From assembly GCF_900106755.1 (NCBI RefSeq), contig NZ_FNNN01000026.1:19754-83753 (forward strand): a stretch of 64,000 bases of DNA. The letters are read 5' to 3'. This document shows positions 1 to 8,931 of the stretch, in pieces. Positions within the stretch are counted from its first letter, which is position 1. The number at the start of each line of letters is the position of its first letter. The notes beneath the pieces were generated by a model. That model searched no databases. It was not told the origin of the DNA and saw only the letters and a list, made by a program, of their open reading frames with translations. The stretch comes from Bacteroides faecis MAJ27 (GTDB lineage Bacteria; Bacteroidota; Bacteroidia; Bacteroidales; Bacteroidaceae). The position numbers were made by a program, and so were the translations under genes.

Positions 1-386
1 ATTACTTCGATATATAGTTTCTCTGCAATATCTTCTTTTAGAGAAATACAGATTCGTTTCTCTGCGATAAACTGTTTACCTTCTTCCACCGCCTCTGGTC
101 TGCAGTCTCTCAGCACTTCCAACTGATATTCTGATTTGCCGATCAACGCTCCTAAGGCAACAGCTATGGGAAGCCCGACCATATCCGTTCCCGGAATACC
201 GACTCCCATCGCATTCTTCAGTATATTCGCACTCAATAATACTTCTATTTTCTCCGGTTTCATATTGAGAGTTTCGGCAGCTTTAGCCACACAAAGTGCT
301 ACCGCAATGGGCTCCGTACATCCTATCGCCGGAATCACTTCTTTTCTGATCAAGTCTATTATTTGCTTTCTTTCCGATTCAATCAT
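1..386 (-). CDS. UPF0597 / L-cysteine desulfidase-like protein (N-terminal part)
   Basis: Reading leftwards from an ATG at 384-386, the frame is open to the window edge, so only about 128 N-terminal residues are present. It begins MIESERKQIIDLIRKEVIPA and carries the motif IGCTEPIAVAL near residues 22-32, followed by a Gly-rich stretch (GVGIPGTGMVGLPIAVALGA). This matches the UPF0597 family (E. coli YhaM/CyuA), iron-sulfur enzymes reported to release sulfide from L-cysteine and distantly related to the serine dehydratase alpha chain. The Cys of GCTEP is a family hallmark. The family assignment is firm; the substrate in this organism is inferred. The 3' part lies outside the window. Confidence 0.8.
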   Translation of the reverse strand, partial: MIESERKQIIDLIRKEVIPAIGCTEPIAVALCVAKAAETLNMKPEKIEVLLSANILKNAMGVGIPGTDMVGLPIAVALGALIGKSEYQLEVLRDCRPEAVEEGKQFIAEKRICISLKEDIAEKLYIEV

Positions 387-519
387 AACCTATAAGGCTT
401 TAGTTTCCACAAAAGTAGAAAATTCTTTTTTATCAAACATCCATTAGTGAACAAATAAAATTGCATATTGTTATAAAATCCCCCAAGAACCGAACTTTAA
501 CAGTTAGAATAATAGAAAA

Positions 520-1605
520 ATGAAAGCAAAACACGTTATTGTTTATTTACTGCTAGCCATTTTCTCTTCTTCTTGCATCCGCGAAGAAGCTCCCAATGCA
601 GAGGCAGATATATTGAGCTGCAGATTGCCGGAAGCAGTCATGACAACAAGCCCGATCATCACTAATAACTCCATTAACATATTCGTAGCACCGGGAACAG
701 ACATTTCATCCCTTGCACCGGAATTTACGTTAACTCCGGGAGCTACCATCGATCCTCCCAGTGGAAGTACAAGAGATTTTCATTCGCCCCAGCCATATAC
801 TGTTACGGCTGCTGACGGCTTTTGGAAGAAGAAGTACACTGTGGCCGTCATTGATACAGAGCTTGCTACCATTTATAATTTTGAAGATACGCTCGGCGGG
901 CAGAAATATTATATTTTTGTAGAACGGGAAGGAGAAAGAGTAGTGATGGAATGGGCAAGCGGGAGCGCCGGCTATGCGATGACCGGAGTTCCTAAAACAG
1001 CCGACGACTATCCAACCTTCCAAATTGCCAATGGAAAAAGTGGAAAATGCCTGTCCTTAGTAACTCGCAGCACCGGATTCTTTGGTAGCATAATGGGAAT
1101 GCCTATCGCTGCCGGAAATTTGTTCATCGGTTCCTTCGATGTAGGAAATGCCATGAGTAACCCACTGAAAGCGACTAAATTCGGGCTTCCTTTCCGGCAT
1201 GTTCCTACTTATCTGGCCGGTTATTATAAATACAAAGCCGGAGATCAGTTCACAGAAGGAGGAAAACCTGTCAGTGGCAAACGTGACATATGCGATATAT
1301 ACGCCATCATGTACGAGACCAGTGAATCTGTACCGACCCTCGACGGAACAAATGCCTTCACCAGCCCTAACTTGATTTCAATGGCACGCATTGATGACGC
1401 TAAAGAGACAGATGAATGGACCTACTTTAAACTTCCTTTTAATATGCTAACCGGAAAATACATTGATAAAGAAAAGCTGCTGGAAGGAAAATATAATGTA
1501 GCTATCGTATTCACATCCAGTCTGGAAGGCGATCATTTTAATGGAGCTATCGGAAGTACGCTGTTGATCGATGAGGTCGAACTCATCTATCGCTCAGAAA
1601 ACTGA
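520..1605 (+). CDS. PCMD-domain surface lipoprotein
   Basis: A 361-residue protein with a lipoprotein signal (hydrophobic 5-18, lipobox FSSSC with Cys19). Residues about 30-110 look like an Ig-like beta domain of the type that precedes PCMD domains (motif FWKKKYTVAV). The remainder, from ATIYNFEDTL to the C-terminal TLLIDEVELIY, resembles the putative carbohydrate metabolism domain (PCMD, PF13201) of Bacteroides lipoproteins. No catalytic residues are known for this family. The next gene, a small outer-membrane barrel, starts about 90 bp downstream, so the pair is probably one transcript. The family call rests on recognition of the pattern; function is unknown. Confidence 0.7.
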   Translation: MKAKHVIVYLLLAIFSSSCIREEAPNAEADILSCRLPEAVMTTSPIITNNSINIFVAPGTDISSLAPEFTLTPGATIDPPSGSTRDFHSPQPYTVTAADGFWKKKYTVAVIDTELATIYNFEDTLGGQKYYIFVEREGERVVMEWASGSAGYAMTGVPKTADDYPTFQIANGKSGKCLSLVTRSTGFFGSIMGMPIAAGNLFIGSFDVGNAMSNPLKATKFGLPFRHVPTYLAGYYKYKAGDQFTEGGKPVSGKRDICDIYAIMYETSESVPTLDGTNAFTSPNLISMARIDDAKETDEWTYFKLPFNMLTGKYIDKEKLLEGKYNVAIVFTSSLEGDHFNGAIGSTLLIDEVELIYRSEN

Positions 1606-1693
1606 TTTCATTCTATCCATTCTCTCATATTAGAAGAGGAGACAGAGTGACTATCTACATAATGAAATAATGAATAATTTGATAATAATAAAG

Positions 1694-2479
1694 ATGAAAG
1701 TCCATTCCTACATATTCAGTTTACTTGCCTGCATAAGCATAGCCCTTCCCGGCTATTCGCAGGTTGACAGAAATGAAACGCTTATCCGCTCCGCTCTTCA
1801 TGGGCTGGAGTATGAAATCAAAGCAGGGTTCAGCATTGGCGGCACGGCTCCGCTCCCCCTACCTGTGGAAATCCGTTCGGTTGACGGCTATAACCCGACG
1901 CTGGCTATCAGCATTGGAGGAGAAGTGACCAAGTGGTTTGCCGTTCAAAACAAACTGGGAGTAATTGTCGGATTACGGTTGGAAAATAAAGCCATGACAA
2001 CAGAAGCCACCGTAAAAAACTATAATATGGAAATTCTGGGACAAGGAGGAGAAAGAATCAGCGGTGTCTGGACAGGAGGAGTAAAAACCAAAGTCCACAC
2101 TTCCGGACTGACAATTCCTCTAATGGCTACTTACAAGTTGAGCAACCGTTGGAATATTAAAGCCGGACCTTATTTTTCGTATCTGCTTTCAAGAGAGTTT
2201 TCGGGACACGTATATGAAGGATATTTGCGTGAAGGTGACCCGGTAGGCCCCAAAGTAGAATTTACGGATGGTAAAATCGCAACTTATGACTTCTCGGACG
2301 ACCTGAGACATTTTCAGTGGGGAATGCAAGTAGGAGTCGGATGGAGAGCATTTAAACATCTGAATATATATGCAGACCTCACATGGGGATTGAATGATAT
2401 CTTCAAGAATGATTTCCAGACAATAACCTTTGCCATGTATCCGATCTATTTAAATATCGGCTTCGGATATGCTTTCTAA
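1694..2479 (+). CDS. Outer-membrane beta-barrel protein, PorT-like
   Basis: About 261 residues from the chosen start. The ATG at 1694 gives a clean Sec signal (MKVHSYIFSLLACISIALPG, cleavage after GYSQ). An in-frame ATG at 1670 would add MNNLIIIK. The mature part alternates amphipathic strands such as EYEIKAGFSIGG, HTSGLTIPLMATYKL and FQWGMQVGVGWRAF, and ends in an aromatic residue (FGYAF), as barrel proteins usually do. This resembles the outer membrane protein beta-barrel (OMP_b-brl_2/PorT) group. No ligand or partner is evident apart from the PCMD lipoprotein immediately upstream, with which it probably forms an operon. Confidence 0.65.
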   Translation: MKVHSYIFSLLACISIALPGYSQVDRNETLIRSALHGLEYEIKAGFSIGGTAPLPLPVEIRSVDGYNPTLAISIGGEVTKWFAVQNKLGVIVGLRLENKAMTTEATVKNYNMEILGQGGERISGVWTGGVKTKVHTSGLTIPLMATYKLSNRWNIKAGPYFSYLLSREFSGHVYEGYLREGDPVGPKVEFTDGKIATYDFSDDLRHFQWGMQVGVGWRAFKHLNIYADLTWGLNDIFKNDFQTITFAMYPIYLNIGFGYAF

Positions 2480-2500
2480 ATAATAAAAAAGCCAGGCACG

Positions 2501-2565
2501 GAATTACGCGGATTAACACGTTTTTTAGTTACTCAATTCTTAAAACTGTGAAATCCGCGTAATTC
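2501..2565. repeat. Long perfect inverted repeat between convergent genes
   Basis: GAATTACGCGGATT (2501-2514) is repeated as its exact reverse complement at 2552-2565, giving a 14-bp perfect stem around a 37-nt loop. It lies between two genes that converge on it. It could stop transcription in both directions, but neither arm is followed by a T-tract. A REP-like extragenic palindrome is the alternative. Confidence 0.6.
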
Positions 2566-2597
2566 ATACCTACAATCTTATTTGAACCCCTGCCGGA

Positions 2598-3161
2598 TCA
2601 GTCCTTACCGGATTCTTCTACCTGCTTCACACCGAAGAAAGTAACTTTCACGGTTTGCTGTAACGCAGGCACTTTTACCTGAATATTCATCGAAGCATCT
2701 CCATTTTGAACCGTCCCTTCTATCGTAGTAGCGCAGGTCCCCAAACTAGCAGCATCTCCCTGAAAAATCAAGTCCTGCTGTCCTGTAAACGTTGAAACGT
2801 CAGTTGCCTTTTTCACCGTACACTTATCTATTACGATATCACCGAACTTCAAGATGTTTCCGTTTATAAACAGTTCAAAATCCTTCAGTTCCATCTTCAC
2901 TTCCGTATTGCTGACCTGCGAGAAAGTGATGAATTTGGGAAGTCCGTCAGCAATCACTATTTCCTGGCCAGAGCCATCCGGTATCATTGAAATATCAAGA
3001 TTACCCCAATATGTCCCTACCACATCGGGAGCAGTTATTACCGCCTCTTCTTCCGGAGGAGTCGTTTCATCATTGACCGTATTATCATCATCGCTGCTAC
3101 AAGCCGCCAAAAGAGAGACAGAGCATACCAATGCCCACAAATACAATAGATTCTTTTTCAT
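2598..3161 (-). CDS. Calycin-like beta-barrel lipoprotein
   Basis: A 187-residue lipoprotein: signal 1-20 with lipobox SLLAAC (Cys21) followed by an acidic tether (SSDDDNTVNDETTPPEEE) typical of exported Bacteroides lipoproteins. The rest is one beta-rich domain (DVVGTYWGNLDISM, FITFSQVSNTEVKMELKDF, DASMNIQVKVP) resembling the calycin-like barrel family (PF13944). No catalytic motif is visible. It is a single gene, converging on the outer-membrane barrel gene and divergent from aroC. Ligand unknown. Confidence 0.65.
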   Translation of the reverse strand: MKKNLLYLWALVCSVSLLAACSSDDDNTVNDETTPPEEEAVITAPDVVGTYWGNLDISMIPDGSGQEIVIADGLPKFITFSQVSNTEVKMELKDFELFINGNILKFGDIVIDKCTVKKATDVSTFTGQQDLIFQGDAASLGTCATTIEGTVQNGDASMNIQVKVPALQQTVKVTFFGVKQVEESGKD

Positions 3162-3282
3162 AAATTTCCGGTTTAGTTAGTAAATAATCGTCATTTATAA
3201 ACTAAAAAGAGGAAAAAAGGTTCAATTTGCTTCCTTTTCCGAAGATATTTTGAATTCACAACCTTCTTATCGAAAACTTTGT

Positions 3283-3290
3283 TATATTTG
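3283..3290 (+). promoter_or_regulatory. Promoter -7 element for aroC
   Basis: TATATTTG matches the Bacteroides -7 consensus TAnnTTTG. The aroC ATG follows 29 nt downstream. No good TTTG -33 box sits at the usual 19-21 bp spacing. Confidence 0.55.
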
Positions 3291-3319
3291 CATAGAGTAA
3301 TTTTAAAAAAGCCACAACT

Positions 3320-4396
3320 ATGTTTAATTCATTTGGCAACATCTTTCGACTCACCAGCTTTGGCGAGTCTCATGGAAAAGGAGTTGGGGGAGTAATTGAC
3401 GGATTTCCTTCCGGAATAACGATTGACGAAGAATTTGTACAACAAGAACTAAATCGACGCCGCCCGGGACAATCCATCCTCACCACAGCACGCAAAGAAG
3501 CGGATAAAGTGGAGTTTCTTTCAGGCATCTTCGAAGGTAAATCAACCGGATGCCCTATCGGATTTATCGTATGGAATGAGAATCAGCATTCCAATGACTA
3601 CAATAACCTGAAAGAGGTATATCGCCCTTCACACGCGGATTATACCTATAAAGTAAAGTATGGTATCCGTGACCATCGCGGTGGCGGACGTTCATCCGCC
3701 CGTGAAACGATCTCACGCGTAGTAGCCGGTGCATTGGCTAAATTAGCCCTTCGCCAGTTAGGAATCAGCATCACAGCCTACACATCGCAAGTAGGTGCCA
3801 TCAAATTGGAAGGCACTTATTCCGATTATGATCTCGACTTGATAGAAACAAACGACGTACGCTGTCCGGACCCTGAAAAGGCGAAAGAAATGGCAGACCT
3901 TATATACAAGGTAAAAGGCGAAGGCGACACTATCGGAGGTACGCTGACTTGTGTCATCAAAGGATGCCCTATCGGACTGGGTCAACCTGTATTCGGCAAG
4001 CTTCACGCAGCTCTGGGCAATGCCATGTTAAGTATCAATGCCGCCAAAGCCTTCGAATATGGAGAAGGATTCAAGGGATTGAAGATGAAAGGTTCCGAAC
4101 AGAACGACGTTTTCTACAATAATAACGGACGAATAGAAACGCATACCAACCACTCCGGAGGTATTCAGGGGGGAATCAGTAACGGACAGGATATTTACTT
4201 CCGTGTGGTATTCAAACCGATAGCTACCTTATTGATGGAACAGGAAACGGTGAATATTGACGGTGTAGATACCACGCTGAAAGCCCGCGGACGTCATGAC
4301 GCCTGTGTACTGCCACGTGCCGTGCCTATCGTAGAAGCAATGGCTGCCATGACCATACTTGATTATTATCTGTTGGATAAAACAACGCAGCTTTAA
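3320..4396 (+). CDS. aroC: Chorismate synthase
   Basis: Catalyses loss of phosphate from 5-enolpyruvylshikimate-3-phosphate to give chorismate, the last step of the common aromatic pathway; needs reduced FMN; cytoplasmic. The 358-residue length is normal. Signature motifs are all present: GESHGKGVGGVIDGFPSG (about residues 15-32), RRRPGQS, RDHRGGGRSSARETISRVVAGA (about 118-139), the conserved HSGGIQGGISNG (about 277-288), and RGRHDACVLPRAVPIVEAM near the C-terminus. The ATG at 3320 is the only sensible start, because the conserved N-terminus begins at once. An M20 peptidase gene starts 11 bp after its stop, so the two are probably co-transcribed, although no pathway link is apparent. Confidence 0.97.
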   Translation: MFNSFGNIFRLTSFGESHGKGVGGVIDGFPSGITIDEEFVQQELNRRRPGQSILTTARKEADKVEFLSGIFEGKSTGCPIGFIVWNENQHSNDYNNLKEVYRPSHADYTYKVKYGIRDHRGGGRSSARETISRVVAGALAKLALRQLGISITAYTSQVGAIKLEGTYSDYDLDLIETNDVRCPDPEKAKEMADLIYKVKGEGDTIGGTLTCVIKGCPIGLGQPVFGKLHAALGNAMLSINAAKAFEYGEGFKGLKMKGSEQNDVFYNNNGRIETHTNHSGGIQGGISNGQDIYFRVVFKPIATLLMEQETVNIDGVDTTLKARGRHDACVLPRAVPIVEAMAAMTILDYYLLDKTTQL

Positions 4397-4407
4397 ATCT
4401 CATTCTT

Positions 4408-5772
4408 ATGAACGAAATTCAAAAATACATCGCAGCGAACGAACCGAAAATAATGGAGGACTTGTTCAGCCTCATCCGTATCCCCAGTATCAGTGCCTTG
4501 CCGGAACATCACGATGATATGCTTGCATGTGCACAACGCTGGGCACAACTATTGCTCGAAGCCGGAGCAGACGAAGCATTGGTAATGCCTTCCAAAGGTA
4601 ATCCGATTGTTTTCGCGCAAAAGATCGTGGCCCCCAATGCCAAAACGGTATTAGTCTACGCCCATTACGACGTAATGCCTGCCGAGCCGTTGGAATTATG
4701 GAAAAGCCAGCCATTCGAGCCCGAAATACGGGACGGGTACATTTGGGCGCGCGGCGCGGACGATGACAAGGGACAATCCTTTATTCAGGTCAAAGCCTTT
4801 GAATATCTCGCCAAGAACGAACTTCTAAGAAACAACGTCAAGTTTATCTTCGAAGGAGAAGAAGAAATCGGTTCGCCCAGTCTGGAAGCTTTCTGTGAAG
4901 AGCATAAAGAGCTATTGAAAGCAGACGTCATTCTGGTTTCGGATACCAGTATGCTGGGTGCCGAACTTCCGTCACTAACCACTGGCCTGCGTGGTCTGGC
5001 TTACTGGGAAATAGAAGTAACCGGTCCGAACCGTGACTTACATTCGGGACACTTCGGAGGAGCAGTAGCCAATCCGATCAATGTGCTTTGCGAAATAATC
5101 AGTAAAGTGACAGATAAAGACGGAAGAATAACCGTTCCCGGATTCTACGATGACGTAGAAGAGGTACCGCAAGCAGAAAGAGAGATGATCGCTCATATTC
5201 CTTTCGATGAAAAGAAATACAAAGAAGCGATCGGAGTAAAAGAACTCTTTGGAGAAAAGGGATACAGCACACTGGAACGCAACAGTTGCCGCCCGTCTTT
5301 CGATGTATGCGGCATTTGGGGAGGATATACAGGTGAAGGTTCCAAAACAGTCCTTCCTTCAAAAGCATATGCGAAAGTTTCCTGCCGACTGGTTGCACAT
5401 CAGGATCATCACAAGATTTCGCAGATATTTGCAGATTACATCGCGCATATTGCTCCTGATACCGTACAGGTAAAAGTAACTCCGATGCACGGAGGACAGG
5501 GGTATGTTTGCCCAATCTCCCTCCCAGCTTATCAAGCTGCGGAAAAAGGTTTCGAAATAGCTTTCGGTAAAAAGCCACTGGCAGTGCGCCGTGGTGGAAG
5601 CATTCCTATCATCTCAACATTTGAACAAGTATTGGGTACTAAAACGGTACTGATGGGATTCGGGCTTGAATCAGATGCGATCCATTCACCGAATGAGAAC
5701 TTCTCGCTGGACATTTTCCGAAAAGGAATTGAGGCAGTGGTTGAGTTCCATCAAGAATATGCGAAAAAATAA
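4408..5772 (+). CDS. M20 family metallopeptidase (dipeptidase)
   Basis: A 454-residue cytoplasmic zinc dipeptidase of the M20 family (ArgE/DapE/CNDP-like). Metal and catalytic motifs are visible in order: YAHYDVMP (metal His and catalytic Asp, about residues 89-96), WARGADDDKGQ (bridging Asp, about 113-123), EGEEEIGSPS (catalytic Glu pair, about 149-158), the lid domain with DLHSGHFGG (about 211-219), and HSPNENF (C-terminal metal His, about 426-432). No signal peptide. It follows aroC by 11 bp and ends in a strong terminator. The exact peptide specificity cannot be read from sequence. Confidence 0.92.
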   Translation: MNEIQKYIAANEPKIMEDLFSLIRIPSISALPEHHDDMLACAQRWAQLLLEAGADEALVMPSKGNPIVFAQKIVAPNAKTVLVYAHYDVMPAEPLELWKSQPFEPEIRDGYIWARGADDDKGQSFIQVKAFEYLAKNELLRNNVKFIFEGEEEIGSPSLEAFCEEHKELLKADVILVSDTSMLGAELPSLTTGLRGLAYWEIEVTGPNRDLHSGHFGGAVANPINVLCEIISKVTDKDGRITVPGFYDDVEEVPQAEREMIAHIPFDEKKYKEAIGVKELFGEKGYSTLERNSCRPSFDVCGIWGGYTGEGSKTVLPSKAYAKVSCRLVAHQDHHKISQIFADYIAHIAPDTVQVKVTPMHGGQGYVCPISLPAYQAAEKGFEIAFGKKPLAVRRGGSIPIISTFEQVLGTKTVLMGFGLESDAIHSPNENFSLDIFRKGIEAVVEFHQEYAKK

Positions 5773-5794
5773 ATAAGCCGCAAAGGTGTAAAAT

Positions 5795-5845
5795 AAAAGA
5801 ACGGTAGACAGGTTGATGATCTCATCACTTCTCTACCGTTCTTTT
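5795..5845 (+). terminator. Intrinsic terminator after aroC-peptidase
   Basis: AAAAGAACGGTAGA (5795-5808) pairs perfectly with TCTACCGTTCTTTT (5832-5845). It is a 14-bp stem with a T-rich 3' side, 23 nt after the peptidase stop. Confidence 0.85.
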
Positions 5846-5936
5846 TATTCAGAAAAAGGTATTTATTCAGAAAAAATCCAAGTTACTTCTATTTGAGTTA
5901 AAAAAGCCTGCGAATGGAATAAAATAAGACGTATTA

Positions 5937-5968
5937 TTTGCTTTTCAAAATGCCTTTCGTTATTTTTG
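5937..5968 (+). promoter_or_regulatory. Bacteroides-type promoter
   Basis: TTTG at 5937-5940 and TATTTTTG at 5961-5968 are separated by 20 bp, a good fit to the -33/-7 consensus. It lies 32 bp before the ATG at 6001. The gene also has an AAAGGAGG Shine-Dalgarno sequence, stronger than is usual in Bacteroides. Confidence 0.7.
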
Positions 5969-6000
5969 TATATAAGATTCATTAAAGTAAAGGAGGGCAA

Positions 6001-6867
6001 ATGCGTATGAAACAAAAAGTTAGCATATCATCGCTTCCAATTCATTGGGGAATCCTCATTCTGCTGATTTTTATTCCGCAGCTACTCTCCGCACAAGAAA
6101 ATAATGACAGTATACGCATAGCCCGTGACAGTGTATCAATGGAGCCAGAAAGCGTGTTACAACGTTCTACACTTGAAATTTTTCCAGAAAAGAGCACTAC
6201 ATATTCTTTATATCCAGCCAGACAGTCAGAACATATGCCCCGTTTTTCACTGAAAAGAGACATTAGCCTGCCTTATCAGACTAATCCTTCCCTTCTTTTC
6301 AGAGGTGATTACCGCACAGACGGGATATTGCATCAATTCGCCCACGGGGCAGTGTTCGGCTCCGGGAGTCAGACAAGCATGGCAGGTATCGGGCGTTTCA
6401 ATAATGCTTCGCTAGGTTATCAGCACATTTTCAATGAACAATTTGAGTTGCAGGTCCGTGCTAATGCGATGAAGATCAATATGTCCCACATCACCGGACA
6501 GGCTTTCAGTACTTCGGGCGCCTTTCTTTATCATCCTTCCGATCGTGTCACTTTCAAAGTGTTCGGTTCATACGACATCGGAAACTCTTATGGCATGAGT
6601 ACCCATAGCTACGGCGCTACCATGTCCGTTGATATGTCCGACCGTTTTGGAATGGAAATGGGAGTACAGCGATATTACGATGCAATGAGCGGACGTTGGG
6701 AAACGGTTCCTGTCATGATCCCCTACTATCATTTCAACAAGTTCACATTGGGTCTGGATGTAGGCGGCATACTATACGAGATTCTCCGTGATGTCGTCTT
6801 TGATAAAAACAGAGGTATAGGCGGTCCGACGATCGGACCACCCCGCATGCATATACCTATACGGTAA
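6001..6867 (+). CDS. Uncharacterised exported protein, barrel-like
   Basis: 288 residues with a Sec signal (hydrophobic ILILLIFIPQLLSA, cleavage near SAQE, about residue 31). The mature part opens with a polar region and then shows repeated short beta-type segments (ASLGYQHIFNEQFELQVRANAMKI, VTFKVFGSYDIGN, FTLGLDVGGILYEIL) that would suit an outer-membrane barrel or a periplasmic beta protein. I do not recognise a named family. It has its own promoter. The next gene is on the opposite strand and converges on it with a 16-bp gap. Confidence 0.6.
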   Translation: MRMKQKVSISSLPIHWGILILLIFIPQLLSAQENNDSIRIARDSVSMEPESVLQRSTLEIFPEKSTTYSLYPARQSEHMPRFSLKRDISLPYQTNPSLLFRGDYRTDGILHQFAHGAVFGSGSQTSMAGIGRFNNASLGYQHIFNEQFELQVRANAMKINMSHITGQAFSTSGAFLYHPSDRVTFKVFGSYDIGNSYGMSTHSYGATMSVDMSDRFGMEMGVQRYYDAMSGRWETVPVMIPYYHFNKFTLGLDVGGILYEILRDVVFDKNRGIGGPTIGPPRMHIPIR

Positions 6868-6883
6868 AATCGCTATCGCCAAC

Positions 6884-7699
6884 TTATTTCAGATAATCAT
6901 TCACATCCAGCAATTTATATTCGGGCGAACATTCAAACAAGTAGTTCAAAAGATTCATATGTGCCGCACCAAAGATCACAAGTATCCGCCTGGCTGATTT
7001 TGGCGTACGCTGGATATTCCGGAATATTCTCAGGTTGCGGTTGAACCATCTTCCTGATTCAAAATCGGTTCCTGTATAATCTCCCTTGTCAGATTCATAC
7101 TTAAAGTGTCCGATAAGATAGTTACCCAAGTCCTTTTTAATATGTTCGGGGTCATTAAGATGTATCAGTTGGGGAAGTATTCCTTTTTGCTTGAATATGG
7201 GCTGGTCTTCGAAATATAAAGAAGAGTCGGGAGAATGCACAAAACTCTCTTCAAAATCCTGATATTGTTTCGTGCTATCGTCTTCCAGTAATTCTTCGAT
7301 ACGAGCAGTCTGTGTTCCCCGTGCATCTGCACAATAAATCTTTGCATGACACAATTTTGCTATCCTGAAACCAAGCTGTTGCACTTCACTTTTCGAAAGT
7401 TTATGTTTTCCGGCAAGGTATGCCTTAAAAAGATTATCAACCTTTGGCTGTCCGGTTACAGGATGCTCAATGACAATTGCATCCGGCCTGAACTTCGCCA
7501 GTTTATTCGCTATTAACTCTATTTCTTTCTGATAAACAGGCGATAATACATCAATCTGATCCTCTTCGGATATTTGCTGCATATCGAGGTTCGGAAAGTC
7601 AAAGTGAAAGACTCCCAGTGTCAGAACTTCTGTTTGCTGAGCATATCCTTTCAGGTAAAATATGCACGCCATGATAAAAAACAATGTAACTTTATTCAT
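6884..7699 (-). CDS. DUF5694 protein, TraB/ChaN-like
   Basis: 271 residues with an N-terminal signal (TLFFIMACIFYLKGYAQ). The motif LTLGVFHFD (about residues 26-34), an Asp/Glu pair in IVIEHP, and the C-terminal VIFGAAHMN (about 244-252) form the two Gly-x-x-His elements and acidic site of the TraB/Tiki/ChaN/erythromycin-esterase-like fold; the whole resembles DUF5694. Members of that superfamily include putative metallohydrolases, but no activity is established for this group. It stands alone, convergent with the upstream exported-protein gene and divergent from the FGE-domain gene. Confidence 0.7.
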   Translation of the reverse strand: MNKVTLFFIMACIFYLKGYAQQTEVLTLGVFHFDFPNLDMQQISEEDQIDVLSPVYQKEIELIANKLAKFRPDAIVIEHPVTGQPKVDNLFKAYLAGKHKLSKSEVQQLGFRIAKLCHAKIYCADARGTQTARIEELLEDDSTKQYQDFEESFVHSPDSSLYFEDQPIFKQKGILPQLIHLNDPEHIKKDLGNYLIGHFKYESDKGDYTGTDFESGRWFNRNLRIFRNIQRTPKSARRILVIFGAAHMNLLNYLFECSPEYKLLDVNDYLK

Positions 7700-7799
7700 T
7701 GTATTTGTTTATATGTTTGATGCTCAAAGTTAATAAACTTTTTTCAAACAACAGACATTAAGCTAATTTAAGTATAATCATTGCAGTCATTTTCATTTT

Positions 7800-8696
7800 A
7801 TGTCGTCAAAAAGAAAAAGAAGCAGCATGATAAAAGAATACGCAAAACAAATGGTAAGCCTTCTCTTTCTATTGTCAGGGATTGCATTATCAAGTTCGGC
7901 ACAAAAGCAGCAAGTATGGAAGCCGTTTTATGACAAATGCCGGCGGGAAAAAAGTATCATTGATGCCATTCCCACTGAGCTGGAAAAAGCCTTGCATTGG
8001 TCGCCTACTATAAATAAGGAACAAAAAGCCGTCATACGCTATATTTTATGGAATATGATCTATGTAGAAGGAAACAGCATAAATATGGGAGAAAATAACG
8101 ACGTTCCTGTTACTGTAGGCTCTTTCTTTATCAATCGATATGAGGTCAGCCAAGATGAATGGTATGTGATTATGGGAAACAACCCTTCCAATCAGCACAA
8201 ACGCGATTTTCCGGTAGACCAAATCAACTGGTATGATGCCCGTCGCTTCACTCAAAGGCTATCCGAACTGAGCGGGTTACCCTTCCGGCTACCCTTCGAA
8301 GCGGAATGGGAATATGCGGCACGTGGAGGACTGAATACAAAGAATTTTATCTATTCCGGCAGCAATAATCCGGAACAGGTAGCCTGGTTTAGAGAAAAAT
8401 ATAATAATAACTATGTATCCAAAGAGACAGGAAGAAAAGAGCCAAATGAACTTGGACTTTATGACATGAGCGGGAATGTATATGAATGGTGCATGGACTG
8501 GTACGATAAAAAAGTTCCTTTTACCGGAAACATCGATCCCGATTTAGGTGGAAAAGACATGCATAAGGTTTTGCGAGGAGGCAGCTATTACACTATTGAG
8601 AAATATTGCAAAATAACCAATCGCTATGGAGTAAATCCGCAACGATGGGATATTGACTATGGATTACGGCTAGTAATCCCCTCTCCGGTACAGTAA
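7800..8696 (+). CDS. Exported FGE-sulfatase (SUMF1) domain protein
   Basis: 298 residues. The signal peptide is in MIKEYAKQMVSLLFLLSGIALSSSAQ, so the true start may be the ATG at 7827 rather than 7800. Residues about 95-298 form a formylglycine-generating-enzyme-like domain: FINRYEVSQDEWY, PVDQINWYDARRFTQRLS, RLPFEAEWEYAARGG, LYDMSGNVYEWC and VLRGGSYY are the usual landmarks. The paired catalytic cysteines of true FGE are not both present; a single Cys occurs in the equivalent C-terminal region (IEKYCKITNRYG). A structural or binding role is therefore more likely than sulfatase activation. No sulfatase gene lies nearby. Confidence 0.8.
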   Translation: MSSKRKRSSMIKEYAKQMVSLLFLLSGIALSSSAQKQQVWKPFYDKCRREKSIIDAIPTELEKALHWSPTINKEQKAVIRYILWNMIYVEGNSINMGENNDVPVTVGSFFINRYEVSQDEWYVIMGNNPSNQHKRDFPVDQINWYDARRFTQRLSELSGLPFRLPFEAEWEYAARGGLNTKNFIYSGSNNPEQVAWFREKYNNNYVSKETGRKEPNELGLYDMSGNVYEWCMDWYDKKVPFTGNIDPDLGGKDMHKVLRGGSYYTIEKYCKITNRYGVNPQRWDIDYGLRLVIPSPVQ

Positions 8697-8796
8697 ATCA
8701 AAGTAAAATACCCACGAGCACCTTTGAAAGAATACTCCCAAAAGAATCTTTCAGGCTGGCTTAGCAACAATTCTTCTTTTATTTGCTTTTCTTTAT

Positions 8797-8884
8797 TCGT
8801 CCCACAATTGTTTTCCTTTCGTTCCACAGCTATGGAACGAAGCGGAAACAGTTGTGGAACTAAAAGACAACAACTGTGGAACGA
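8797..8884. repeat. 22-bp-period array of palindromic units (array A)
   Basis: Four consecutive 22-bp units begin at 8797, 8819, 8841 and 8863. The second is a near-complete palindrome (TCGTTCCA, CAGCTA, TGGAACGA). Units 1 and 2 share the left half (TCGTYCCACA) and units 2-4 share the right half (TGTGGAACKA, with one mismatch in unit 2). The array sits between the convergent FGE-domain gene and topB. The arrangement lets several alternative hairpins form, including one across 8802-8857. Confidence 0.7.
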
Positions 8885-8931
8885 ATAAGAATCAGTATAA
8901 AAAAAACTAAAATATGCGATAAAGGAAAGTT

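Noticed and set aside
136..447. Plus-strand ORF of 103 codons
   Set aside because: It is antisense to the UPF0597 frame, whose GCTEP and Gly-rich motifs are clearly coding.
7800..8696. True formylglycine-generating enzyme for sulfatases
   Set aside because: The paired catalytic cysteines are not both present, and no sulfatase gene is nearby.
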